Program-made: the position numbers and the translations under genes | NCBI RefSeq assembly: GCF_001949145.1 | Contig: NW_019091458.1 | Location: forward strand, 460,637 to 524,636 | Direction: 5' to 3' | DNA from: Acanthaster planci | Taxonomy: Eukaryota > Echinodermata > Asteroidea > Valvatida > Acanthasteridae | DNA: 64,000 bases | Notes under the pieces: model-generated | The model's input: the letters and a program-made list of their open reading frames with translations, nothing else | Databases searched by the model: none | What the model was told of the DNA's origin: nothing | Part shown: positions 9,663-20,983 of the stretch, piece by piece | Position numbering within the stretch: position 1 is the stretch's first letter | Layout of the letters: every line of letters begins with the position of its first letter

Positions 9663-12600
9663 GTATGTGCAAATATGATATATACAAAGGGAGGGTAGGA
9701 GGGCTGCAGTGCTTCGTGAACAGCTGTGTGTTTTTTTTTCTGTTTAACCATTCTCGCGGTCCTTGGTTTTCTGAAATTTGAATATTCTATAAAATATTGC
9801 GCTCACGTCCGGGCAAAGTACCTCCTCTGGCCCAGAACTTTTGCCCAAACTCCAAAGTTTGGGGTCCGACGTCCGCCCCGCGGATAGGGAATGGAGAGTT
9901 TACCCTTTGCCTAATATTAAGTAACAAACTTAACATTAGGCAAAGGGGCAACTCTCTATTCACTTAGACAGGGATTTGTAGGTTTTCCTCCTTTTTTGCT
10001 GTAACATGATTAAATTAAAAATAATTGAGTAATAATTGTAGTACCGACGGGTCTTTGTTCCTTTGTGATTTCATTGTCATCTAAATCTAAATAACAAAAT
10101 ATGTCCTCTGTGAGGGCCCTCTATTGAAAAGTCTTAACCTTTACATCAAATGTGCCTGAAATTTCACTATTTAGGCCTAGGCACTATGGGCTATGATAGT
10201 ATGAATATTTCCCACTTGCACTACATCTGCGCTGAGTAGGCCCTGTAACAGCACTGAATATACATGTTACACCCTAACTATAGCATAAGTCCCAACTACA
10301 GTTGGGGCAGTCCCAACTGTAGTGCTGCAGTTGGGCTGGCCTAACTATTGTTAAGCAGTGTCTGTGGAAAATGTCTCAACATCATCCAAGTCAATGTGTC
10401 TCACACTTGACACAATTCATCTAAAATGTGGCACTCCATCTGTTCATCTAGCCCTATGACCAATGACATGACATTTGTAAACAATATGACTTTGGCACAT
10501 GTTGGGCACTTCAGGCACACAGGACCTCTCTGCTGTAGTTGGGCCGGCCCAACTGTAACACACTAGTTTAGACGGGCCCAACTATAGTTGGGACTGATGC
10601 GTAACATACGCATATTGGGTGTTTTGGGGACTTGTGAGATATTTACACTGGCAAGTCTCTTTTTCAACATTCTCCTGATTTCGTATTTGCCCTTTCTCAA
10701 GATTTTTTTTTTTAATTTAACACTGGGTCATGCTTGAAATACCTTGACTTGCATCTAGAATTTCACTTTCTAATGATTTTTGTAAATCCCAGAAAACCGG
10801 TCCAGGCTGATCTCATGTGTCAAAATACTATGTTGTATGCTTCATATACCCAGCTACTCATGCTGAGTGCCTTGTAGTTGACTGCGTCTCATTTTTTACC
10901 TCTTGTAGAGCTGACCCTCAACCCCCCAGAGGGTATTGTTGCCGGCCCGGTGAACGAGGATAACTTCTTTGAATGGGAAGCCACCATCAGGTAAGTTAAT
11001 TACTTTGAAATAACCCACCTCAAAATAATAACGCTGTCATCATCTTGACCATAGTGATAGACATGGCATTTTAGGGTGGATGTTGAATTCTTCCTAAGTA
11101 CAATGTGATGCCATCGCATCGCATGAACTTGCAAAGACTCGCTATGAGAGAGCTGGGAATGGCAATTTGGGATTAAAATCCAACAAATGCGTACTACGTG
11201 CATGTAATGGATGAAATATACCCGTACCAATCACTGGTTTACCATGGAGAACCATTTTTGGATGTGCAATGGAAGGTAAGTTTCCGTGATTTTGTGACAC
11301 AGACGATTAACATCTCGTATCTTATATGCATGTGGAATTTGATATCATTGTTGTATGAATGTACAGGTCAAAGTATGACCTTTTTCTTTGATGGGTTCTT
11401 CATATTACTGTTTTGTGACCCACTGTTGTCCATCACAAGTCCCTGCATGTCTATCACAAGTTACCCAGTCTTTGGCAAAGTCACAAGATATTCAAATGAA
11501 CTGAGACAAAAGGATTCTTTTGTCATTGTTAACTCTGTTATTTATAATTGGTCTTGCGGAAAGACAATAGACTGGACTCTTGAAGGTACTTGTGGAAGGA
11601 CTTGTGATTAGCTTGACTACATGTCAACACTGCTTGGCCCCACAGACCAGCTGCTCTAGAGTGTCTGGCAAACTCATCAAACTTGACCATTTAACTACAG
11701 ACCTTTTTGAATATTCATATTCAAAGAACAAACGAAGTCCATTTTCAGTAATTAATCAAACATATTAAAAAAATGCCACGGGAAATTTTGTTCACGGTTA
11801 TTTGAAAAATGGGTCTTGTCATGTGTGAATTTATAGCTCCCCTTCCCTTTAAAAACCAGCCACCAAGCTTTCAAATCTGGTTACCAAGTTTAAAATTTTG
11901 GTCGCTACATGTACATTTACATTCCGGAATTGTTTCTCCATGCACAACACTGTCTTGATGAAAAACTGCCCACAGAGGTCTAAAATTATTTCAAACTTTT
12001 AACACAGTCCCCTGAAAATATCTGCTGCCAAGATGCCCAGAAATGTACCAGATCTGAACTCTAAAATCCAGACAGGGGAGAGGTTGGCCTCGAACCCTAG
12101 GCTGAGGCATTTCTATATTTTTATCAGTCCTTGCCGAGTTTAACACAGAGAACTTAGGGAACACTGCCTCTTTCAATGTGCCCCTCTGAACTTCGAGCTC
12201 AAAATTGGCTCATTTTATTCAATCACTCAGTGGCCCAGAAGGGACATGCTTTGAGGGGGGTGTCTTTGAGGCTCAGATTCTGTTCCCACCGGACTACCCG
12301 CTGAATCCTCCCAAGATGAAATTCAAGACGGAGATGTTCCACCCAAACAGTGAGTACCACAATTTGAGAATGACCCACTTTGATCAGTTGACTTCATTTT
12401 GCCTAACCAGATTTCTAGGCCTGTGTGGCCATCTTTGGGCCAACCAGCAGGCCTTTTGGACACTCTTGGTGTACGCTATATTCATGTAAAAGCTTGTCAA
12501 TTTTCCAACTCGGGTGCCCTGTTTAACTTTCACATGCCGACTACCACCGTGATACCTGATAGTTCTTGCCAGCTGAGGCTGATTGGTCAACAGTACTGGG

Positions 12601-15600
12601 TCACAGCTCTTGCCTTCAGTGGCCAGAAAGAGGGTGGCATTTGCAACATTCCACTTGAATTACCATCTTGAAAAAGGGACAAAATATGGAAAAAAGAGGC
12701 TCAAGCCATTTGTTAATATAATTCACCCAACACAAGGCCTGTCAGTGGTGACTTAAAGATCACCTCTAAGGAAAACAAGTTTTCTCTGATTTTGTCTGTT
12801 CAAATAAGTATAGAAGCCTCCAAATCGAACGCAGTGTCATTTGTCTTCAGTGCTCAACTATAACAAGCTTAAAAGAGCTTTTTTCTGTTCATGCCAAGAT
12901 GCGAAATCTGAATGTAGATTGTGTCATTCTGAGAAAACAGAACCTAACGAGGGAAACCCTCGCCCTGTGTTCATTGTGGATAAACACTGTGCATGGCAAA
13001 TAATACATGTAGTCATTGTTTGGCGTGTACAAGGGTTTATCCAATACGAACACAGGGCGAGGGTTTCCATCGTTTGGCTCTGCTTTCTCAGAATGATGCA
13101 ATCTACATTCAGAACTCGCATCTTGGCATGAACAGAAAACCTTAAAATAGTGGAACTTCCACTGTTCAGATGTTCATGGCAGTTTTACAACTATCACTTC
13201 GTGTAAGAAGCTTTCTGCAGGCACAATTTTGATTTAACATGAATTTTAAAAAAAAGGCTGAAGGAGAGGAATTGTCCAACATCACAAATACTGACTTCAG
13301 CCTGGTTTGGGGATGGTGGGTCACATAAGATCAATTGGAGGGCGCCCTCGTGAGTTACTGAGAAGACATGCCACAGCAGGTTTTAAGTGGCCAAGGGACT
13401 TTCCATGGGCTGCAACTAATCTATGCATTGGAGAATCACCTTGGCAGAATGTTAACTAGCACTGGTGGTTCCTTTTCAACATTTTGGATACAATGCAAAC
13501 GTGGCTTGAGATTCTACAATAGAAAAATTAATTACCTCTTCAAATTTGGAAGTTATTCAGCCCTAGAATCTAAATTTATATGCCGTTCCTCGTGATTTTG
13601 TTGTTGTATTTTCACAGATATTTGAGGTCCTTAGTGTTAACCAAATATGTATAAATGAGAAGGATTACCATTTTTTCTGATTAGTTAGGAACTTGAGTAT
13701 GAATTAAAATGTTTTTATGATGATTGGGTCCTCAGTGGATGTATGATGGGACCATATTAAGATTACCTATATTACCTACACACACACACTGTTTTGATCC
13801 TGTGGGCATGCATAGGGGGATTTTGAGCTTTTGACAGAATCAAGATGCTTGTTCACGTTGCACAGGGCAAAGTACCATTGTGTTGTTGCACAATATTTGC
13901 TGTGGGTGGTTTCAAGACACTTACCAGCAAAAATAAAACACCTAGTGGTTACTCACTGAACGACATATAAATTGAAACATCCTCTGAATATTAAAGGGAT
14001 CTGGAAGTGACTTTTACTCTGAATCGTCATACTTTTGTATTAACACCATCCCAAGTTTTTTTTTCATTGGAACTTTTAAGGAGCACTCATCTTTCACAAT
14101 GTTTGGTATCCACACTCTTTCCTGACACCATAGGAAGGTGTGGGAACGAAGGGAGTTTTTCTATGCCAGTTCCAAATTTAAAATGAGGCTCATTGTAACT
14201 GTCCATTCATAATCTGTTCATTGATTTGCAGCGGTGCAACGAATCAACAAAGGAAAGAAAGGAGTGAAAGGGCTTTGACCACTGTTGTAACTATTGTAAC
14301 ACTGAAACTTTGCCTGATGCGTTGCTTGTTACCCCGTGAAAAAGGAAATTTTCGTCAGTTTAAATACTCCAAGGTTGCACCCAGCAGTGCGTAGACTAAT
14401 AATGCCTGTAAAAGGGATCTTCGTCATGGGATAGGTTTGAAGCCCTGTAAACAGTCAAGTCAGAGCACACTAATTCCCCAGTTTCCTTCTACACTTTTAC
14501 TTCATAGTTTACGCTGATGGAAGAGTATGTATCTCTATCCTCCATGCACCGGGAGATGATCCCATGGGGTACGAGAGCAGCGCGGAGAGGTGGAGCCCCG
14601 TACAGAGTGTGGAGAAGATTCTGCTTCTGTGGTCAGCATGCTTGCAGGTACAGTTACTCGCTTTTTAACCTTAGCCCTCCTAAATCCATCAAAATCCACC
14701 GGAATGTTTAAGAGGATTTTGAAGGACTGAAGAAGGTACCAGCCAGCTCTTGTGCCTTCACAGCTATGGGGCGTGATGCCCCTCGACAGGAGCAAAGATA
14801 TTGTTGGAATTGTAAGACTGCAGACAGTTCCTTGAAATACCAGGGGAGTTTGGTTCCTTATAAGCATCCATTTTTTACTGTAAATGTAGGTACCGTTATT
14901 TTCGGAATATAAGTTGTCCGGTGTATAAGCCGCACGGCAGCGCTGACAATTTAACCACAAAGGTGCTGCATGCTAAAGCACCAGTACAATGCTTCAATGG
15001 CTCCACTATACGAATGTTAAATCCTTATATTTAAAACTTTTTGTGGGCTGGATGATTTTCCTGCGTGGGCCGTGCATCAGCTCTTGCCCTTTTTCCAGCG
15101 GCCAGCTAAAGTAATGCCGTTAGGGACGTACATTGAAATCTTGGTAACTCAAAATCAGTTAAGTCCAAAGATTGTTTTATCTCCTAGGCCAACTATTTCT
15201 TGCCAAAAGAATAGGCAAGAATAATTACATCCATTTATCATGAAGTTTTTGTGACGCTGATCCAAAAACCCCATCCAAATTGCTTCAAAATGAAAAATCT
15301 GCCGCGAGACCTTTGATCGAGTCATCTCATGACATTGGAACTGCTTGTGTTGCATGCATGCTGCACACAGCACACACACTCCGCTTACCACAGCGATTGC
15401 GACAGACTCTGTTTTCAGGCTAGCCTGACTGCTACCACAGACCCATTCATGGACAGTCCAATCACTAACTCTTCCACCATGTAACCACAGAAAGTGTTGT
15501 CATGAGAAAAACCAAGGGCAAAAAACATGAAATTCTGTGGCATGTCACGCTGAGCATGATCGGCGAAAAGACGAAAAATCTGCCACACAAAGGTACACCT

Positions 15601-16640
15601 TTGAAGTGGTTGAGTTTCTTTTAATGGTAGAAAGAAATTTTTAGGTAACAACAACAAAATATCTTAGTAAAATAATTATTTGTCTGCAAAAGAATACACC
15701 ATGAGAATGACTAAAAAATGGGAAAATAATAATTAAAAAGTGTTCCCATAGCTGAGCAAATAACGTTTAAGATTACGTACACATTTCGTGTACACGTATG
15801 TGTTTTGTGACTCCATGACTTGTGCAATTCCTTTAATAATTCGAAATCCGGACAACTCAAATTTTATTTATTCGCCAAGTTTGGAATTATCAGATATCAA
15901 CGGTAACCAACGAAATTGTGAATACGCACCTGCATGTGGTACATGTGGCCTGGCCGTGGCTTTTGTGACTGATTTTATCCTTTAAAGTTTGCCGTATAAC
16001 CCACCCGGAATATAAGCCGTAGAGTCATTTTCCGGCGTGAGAATCACCGTATAAGCCGGGGCTTATATTCTGAAAACTACGGTAATATTTGTTTTGTAGC
16101 CATGGAGCTGCACTACAAGAAATTTTGAGCTTCTAGAGAGGTCCCTCATCTTTCAGTGGAAAGTTCAGAATGTGGGCTTTCTTTGTTTAGAGATGTCTTC
16201 AGTTTATATTCTGTTTATGCATCAAACTAAAGTATACTTTTTTGTTTTCAGCAACAGTTTGAACTCTTACTTTCCTGTCTCTGGCCGGAAATGAATATTA
16301 TGTTGTGAAGAAATGCGTACACTTTCATGTTGTTAATGACAGTCATTTGAAAATACTGTTGATTTGTCTATCGATTAGAAGCTGAAAACTTCATTCTTCC
16401 ACATACACTTGATATTCTCTCCTTTTTTAGTAATTACATTTTGAAGCATTTTCTCATCGGAGATGATACATTTTTGTGCATTTTCATTTATTTTACTTGT
16501 TGCCCATTTTAGAGCCAAATGACGAAAGTGGTGCCAATGTGGACGCCTCAAAGATGTGGCGAGACGAACGGGAAAAATTCAACAAAATTGCTGAAGGAAT
16601 CGTCAGGAAGTCACTGGGTCTTTCTCCTGCGCTGTCATGA
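9620..16640 (+). CDS. UBE2G2: Ubiquitin-conjugating enzyme E2 G2 (5 exons)
   Basis: UBE2G2 accepts ubiquitin from E1 on its catalytic cysteine and builds K48 chains with ER-associated degradation E3s such as gp78/AMFR on the cytosolic face of the ER. Exons: 9620-9662, 10909-10990, 12231-12349, 14508-14647, 16513-16640. Phases agree except for exon 4, which is one base short. The product would be 170 residues against 165 in human. Visible features are the N-terminal [14 protein letters not shown], the catalytic [15 protein letters not shown] with Cys89, and the acidic loop following it ([13 protein letters not shown]), an insertion typical of the UBE2G/CDC34 class. The C-terminal exon begins [20 protein letters not shown]. 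Frameshifting after residue 121 would destroy this last conserved exon, so the missing base is more likely a sequence error than a true null allele. Confidence 0.95.
9890..9960. repeat. 71-bp near-perfect hairpin in UBE2G2 intron 1
   Basis: Arms 9890-9922 and 9928-9960 match at about 29 of 33 positions (core CCTTTGCCTAAT) around a 5-base loop. No coding content. It could be a small foldback element or the stem of an intronic RNA hairpin. Confidence 0.6.
10288..10595. mobile_element. MITE-like element with AGTCCCAACT termini, UBE2G2 intron 1
   Basis: Both ends carry AGTCCCAACT(A)NAGTTGGG-type palindromic sequence in inverted orientation (left about 10288-10350, right about 10530-10595). The right end GTTGGGACTGATG also occurs at about 8167-8180 beside another CCAGTTGGGAC motif, indicating a dispersed family. 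No target duplication was identified. Confidence 0.5.
10909..10990 (+). CDS. UBE2G2: UBE2G2 exon 2
   Basis: Completes [19 protein letters not shown] and then FFEWEATI, the first beta strands of the UBC fold. Acceptor CTCTTGTAG, donor TCAG|GTAAGT. Confidence 0.95.
12231..12349 (+). CDS. UBE2G2: UBE2G2 exon 3 (UBC core, PPxxPxxPP segment)
   Basis: Encodes [20 protein letters not shown] and [19 protein letters not shown]. The [11 protein letters not shown] stretch is the standard E2 segment before the active site, and HPN is the catalytic-groove motif. Acceptor ATCACTCAG, donor AACA|GTGAGT. Confidence 0.95.
12875..13140. mobile_element. 266-bp foldback MITE in UBE2G2 intron 3
   Basis: The whole element folds on itself: CTGTTCATGCCAAGATGCG at the left matches the reverse complement of the right end, and the arms stay paired through ATTCTGAGAAA, the CCTCGCCCTGTGTTC core and GGATAAAC to the centre. 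Both strands therefore read as almost the same open frame. Flanking CTTAAAA (12868-12874 and 13141-13147) is a candidate target duplication. Confidence 0.7.
14508..14647 (+). CDS. UBE2G2: UBE2G2 exon 4 (catalytic cysteine; 1-bp frame break)
   Basis: Encodes [20 protein letters not shown] and [19 protein letters not shown]. Cys89 is the ubiquitin thioester site. After codon 121 the read CTGCTTCTGTGG is one T short of the frame that gives LLSVVSMLA. With one base missing the exon is 140 nt instead of 141 and the downstream frame is lost. Acceptor TTCATAG, donor GCAG|GTACAG. Confidence 0.93.
14891..16084. mobile_element. TIR element of about 1.2 kb in UBE2G2 intron 4
   Basis: Left end TACCGTTATTTTCGGAATAT matches the reverse complement of the right end (about 20 of 23 positions). 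Subterminal GTATAAGCCG motifs repeat on both sides. Outermost TA dinucleotides could be a TA target duplication. No transposase frame is recognisable, so it is classed as a non-autonomous or decayed DNA transposon. Confidence 0.6.
16513..16640 (+). CDS. UBE2G2: UBE2G2 exon 5 (C-terminus)
   Basis: Read in the conserved frame it gives [20 protein letters not shown], then [17 protein letters not shown], then a short extension SPALS before TGA at 16638-16640. The vertebrate protein ends at the KSLGL equivalent. Acceptor CATTTTAG. Confidence 0.93.
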
Positions 16641-19600
16641 CATTGCCAAAAGCAACCAAGCCCTTGGAACAGAAAGGGGGAAAAGTAACAAGGTACTCGT
16701 GTACATGCAGATTAGAGAGAAATGTGGAAGATATATTCCCTCCTTTGCTATCCCCCACTTTTAGTCACTTCCCTTCCTGTCCGGGGGGGGTGTCAGCGAC
16801 GAGGGATACTTCCTCTTGATGATTGGACATCAGTCACACTCGATCCGATCACAGCGCCATGGAAACATGCTGCATGGTGATGGCTCCCATCTGCTGATGG
16901 GCTAAATATAGCTTGAGTTAACATCCCCAGAATCGGAACAGCAAGTTTTTGTAGTTAGAATTGCTTGTAGCTACCTATTCCCCTCCCGAGGCAAATTCAC
17001 CACGATCCAAATATTTAAGCACTTCATATGCGTAACTTTGGCACGCACCTTTTCTTTGGATGAAATTTTTTACCATTTCTCCCAAGTAGTTGAGATTTAT
17101 GAAGTTTGAATTAAGAAACTTTCACTCATGGTCAGTACCATTCTTGCAATTGGGGAACTTAGAAACTAAAATAAAGATTATTTGTTTAGCGCATACTTGT
17201 CAAAAAGTATTTCTGCCCAACAATGACAAGATGATGCAAGTGATATAAGATTATTTTTTTAATCACAAATTTAGTTAATTCTCTGTACAGATTGAAAGTT
17301 TATTCATATTTTATGCCGAAATTTAATGTAATGTACATTTTGTTTGGGAGAAGGTCAGTGTTCAAACTTGGAATTTTCTGAAATTTGGACAAATGAGATC
17401 AACTCGTTCAGCGTTCTGTTCTTTGCCATTGTTAACTATATTGATGATTTCCCTGCATTGAAGGAAAGGATGATACATAATGCAAGCAGAGACATTCTGT
17501 AAACTGTTACCAATTGAAAGTGGAAAGGTAAAAGGCAGAAAATAAAGAAGTACCGAACTGTACATTGTCAAATGGAGACAGACTGAGCTGTTTTGGGATG
17601 TTGTGTGCAACATATTTACAGATTTTTGCAGAGTTAGGTCTCATTTGGGTCCCATTTGTGTTCTATTGTAAAGAATTCAGACTTTGAAAGATAAGCCTCC
17701 AAGATGTCACTTGACACATTAACACTCTCTAAGCATGAACATGCTTTATAAATTGAATCCTGTGTTTCTAAGGACCTGTTGGTCCAGTGTTCACAGACTT
17801 TTTGCCTCAACCTTGTAAGTCTGGGCATGTTTAAATTCAACTCCCATACACTGGGTTATATGAAGATCATATTTCAGTCTGGACTCATGTCTGGGCAAGA
17901 ACCAAGGTGCAAGTCAAGTCCAGACATGCATTTTCAATTTGAACTGTCCTGGTTTGAAGGGACTTATTCAAATCCTGGCTCCATCTCTGACGGAGGCATT
18001 CTCCTGAAGCTCTGCATTTATCTCTAGACCCAGAGCCATTTTTAGGTCTTTCAACTTTAATTCCAATTTAGAAGATACTCATATTGGACTCAATGTCATG
18101 GCCGTTTGATGTCTGGATCTCCACTGTCGGGGATCTGATAAATAGCTGGAGCCGAACGTGGGAGATCAAGCCAAGATTTCCGAAATGGCCCCAGCACCTG
18201 GTTTTTTTGTTGATTCTTTGGCACTGACAGATACTTCAACAAAATTGTGTCTAACCCAGAAACCAATAAATCACCGACTGGATCTGAAAAGAAAATAGTG
18301 TACTTTCAAAGTTTCGGCATTCTTTTCTGTCTTCCATCTCTGGGGGCTGCCAACGAGATTGTCAACTTAATTGAGACATCTTAGTATTGTTGTAGTGGAG
18401 TCCATCACAGTTCAACTTGCCAATCTCATTACAAGAATCTAGCTACAAAAGACAAACAGGAAACAGATGAGTGCCTTTAAAACTGGTCACAATTCATCGG
18501 AACAGCTTCAGACACATTTGGACTTCTAATTAACTTCTTTGAATGTATTTGCATTGCAACCAATATACACGTTACCAAAATAGAAAAAAAAAACAGACCT
18601 CTGCCCAAGTCTTTTGGGAAGTGGGCGATAAACTTGCCTTCCGTTGGTAATTACAGGAACCCTAAGCCTTGCTTAACAAGTTAATTTATTATTGACTAAA
18701 TTCCCTGAAGAGGACATTCACTGTACTGGGCTCAGTTACAAAAAAGTTTGAAGGAAGTATTGTTCCATTAATTTGACCCAGTGGGTTGTGTAAGTCTGTG
18801 TGCGTCACATGACATGGCATTATCAAATCACATGATGTGTCGTGTCACATGACATGGTTCAATTCTGGTTGAGCACTTAGGTTTTGTTTAAAAGATAGGT
18901 ATCAATATTAAAATGCATTTTGTTTGTTTTAGGTTGGAATTTTAACTTCGAATTTGTCCTTGTATATTCGATCTAAATTCTGCTTTTTCATATATGTTTT
19001 GTGATTTATACAGCAATGTTGAATTTATTTTTATGTCTTGGTTATTTGAGTAATTATAGATTTGGTCAGTCTTATTTTTCCTTTTCGTTTTAGTTTTTTT
19101 CGACCAATTGTGGTTTTTTTTGTAGTTTTGATAAGGCAAAACTCCCAATATAAAAGTACTTCTCGTGAATGATTTAAATTTCTGTGGTGTTTTCAAACTT
19201 TGAAAATTTAGATTCCACCGAAGTTTACGCAGCCATCCTGTCTAAAATGTTTCAGATTAACTTTCAACGAGGCCTGCCGGAAAGTAGGAGAGCCGTTTGA
19301 AGTTCTATTGTATGATTATCATTTGGCAGTCAAGCTACATTGAGGCAAACTGCTCCCTGTCTGAACTACTCGTTGGTATTGTTTTTCGTCCTTGTCGCAA
19401 ATTAAAATCCGGAAATGATGTGACTATCTTATTAAGGCGCCATGGAAACCGATGGTGATGACGTGTAGACTTGATATTAAAATATTCCGTTGCTGACAAA
19501 TGAAAGTTGCGGGAAATGGCGTATACGCATGTGAAAGAGAGTTACAATGTTGCGTGATTATAATGAAATCGATTATAGCTGGAATCACTGTACATGTACT

Positions 19601-20868
19601 TTACAAAGAAAGTTTCACTTAATGAGAACAGATGAAATGCATGCACCGTGGACAATTTTATTTAAATTGCGCTCGTCTCTTTTTGTTTCTATGATTCTCT
19701 TGTTTCAATGATTCCGATGTCTTCTGAGTTGTCAAGTAGGGTCAGTCAATCGGAAACAAAACTCCTTGCAAAAAAAAGAAAATGCGTCCGTTTAGATGTT
19801 CCATTCGTTTGTAAACATTGAGGGCCGTTTTGAATGAGTGGTGATCTCGTAAAACGGACCTCATTCGCCCGTTATGGCTGCAGTATCGGACATTAGGCAA
19901 CAGGAACCCTCTTTTTAAGATGAGAGCCAACGCCCCTGTATTTTCCTTGATTGCATTAAATACTAAGGCGCTGAATGGCGCGCTTTGCCAATACAAATCG
20001 AGGAGACTAAGTTACGGGGTTTCAACTGAGACATCGCACAGAAGAACATGGTCAGCAAGTCTCAGTGGGAACTTTTTTTTTATATCTAAAGCGGGCCTAT
20101 ACATTTATCACAACCTTCGGCGCGAAGCTTGCCATGATATAGGTTTGATATCGTTTAGGAATGCGTGTCGCCCTATGACGAAGCGTAGCACTCCGAGCGC
20201 AGGTTGGGAAGGGGTACGTGTTCCTGTACCTGCTATATGCAGAGAACCCATGGGAAGGCACCCCTGATTGGATGCCTGCAAATTCAGCTGATATTGGGGA
20301 GGAAGTCCGGGGTTGTAAACATCACGTCGGCCTGACTCACTGAGCAGCAGTGCCAGACAGCGACCCGAGTGCCAGGACTCTCGAAAAGAAACGTTCCACT
20401 GTGCTCGTGTCAGTCGAGGGACCTCTGCAGTAACTCTTGGTCGTTCCCCTGCACATTAAACAGGAATCGTATCTCCTGCAGACATGAAATTGTTGGACAC
20501 GTAAGCATATCTGACGTGGACTTGAGAGACAGCCGAGCACGCTTGTCTGGTGCTGCCTTTACCTTCCCTGAAATGGAAACACGGTATTGAGGTGGAGTGT
20601 TTTGAATTAAGACGTTCTAATTGTTTTCGATTTTAAAAGGACAGGACGCCTTTGTTTTGCGAACTTCGTGTCATTTGTTTCGAGCGGGACATAAGACTTA
20701 ACGAGGATGTGACACATCAAGACATAGCCAGCTTTTAAGCATTCCCAATTTTCTTCAACTTCTTTTGCTGGATTCAGAAAGTTCCCCAAGCTCTGAGCGT
20801 TTCATCGGCTGAGTTTTGTTTGACCTTTTTCTCGGATTTGTTTCGATAAGAACGTTTGTCCTGCCAAG
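16641..20868. other. UBE2G2 3' UTR and intergenic region
   Basis: No exon is recognised between the UBE2G2 stop and the next start codon. AATAAA polyadenylation-signal candidates on the plus strand lie at 17170-17175 and 17541-17546. Three TCACATGA motifs cluster at about 18805-18852. The rest is AT-rich unique-looking sequence. Confidence 0.5.
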
Positions 20869-20983
20869 ATGATACCGAGAACTGTGGTACTGTGTGTGAC
20901 TGTTCTTTTGTCCATTGTTGTCACCGTGAACAGCCAAGGCAGGCGACTTCCTCCTAACCAGACCCCGCCCATACTCCGACCTG
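20869..20983 (+). CDS. IgGFc-domain gene exon 1 (signal peptide)
   Basis: Encodes MIPRTVVLCVTVLLSIVVTV then NSQGRRLPPNQTPPILRP. A hydrophobic core of about 16 residues is followed by a plausible signal-peptidase site near Ser22. The donor CCTG|GTAAGT is in phase 1 and joins the next exon to read G-V-P-D. This is the best-placed ATG because it precedes the hydrophobic core directly. Confidence 0.8.

Noticed and set aside
12841-13131. Mirrored open frames on both strands
   Set aside because: They arise because the 266-bp element is a near-perfect hairpin; the translated text is the same repeat read twice.
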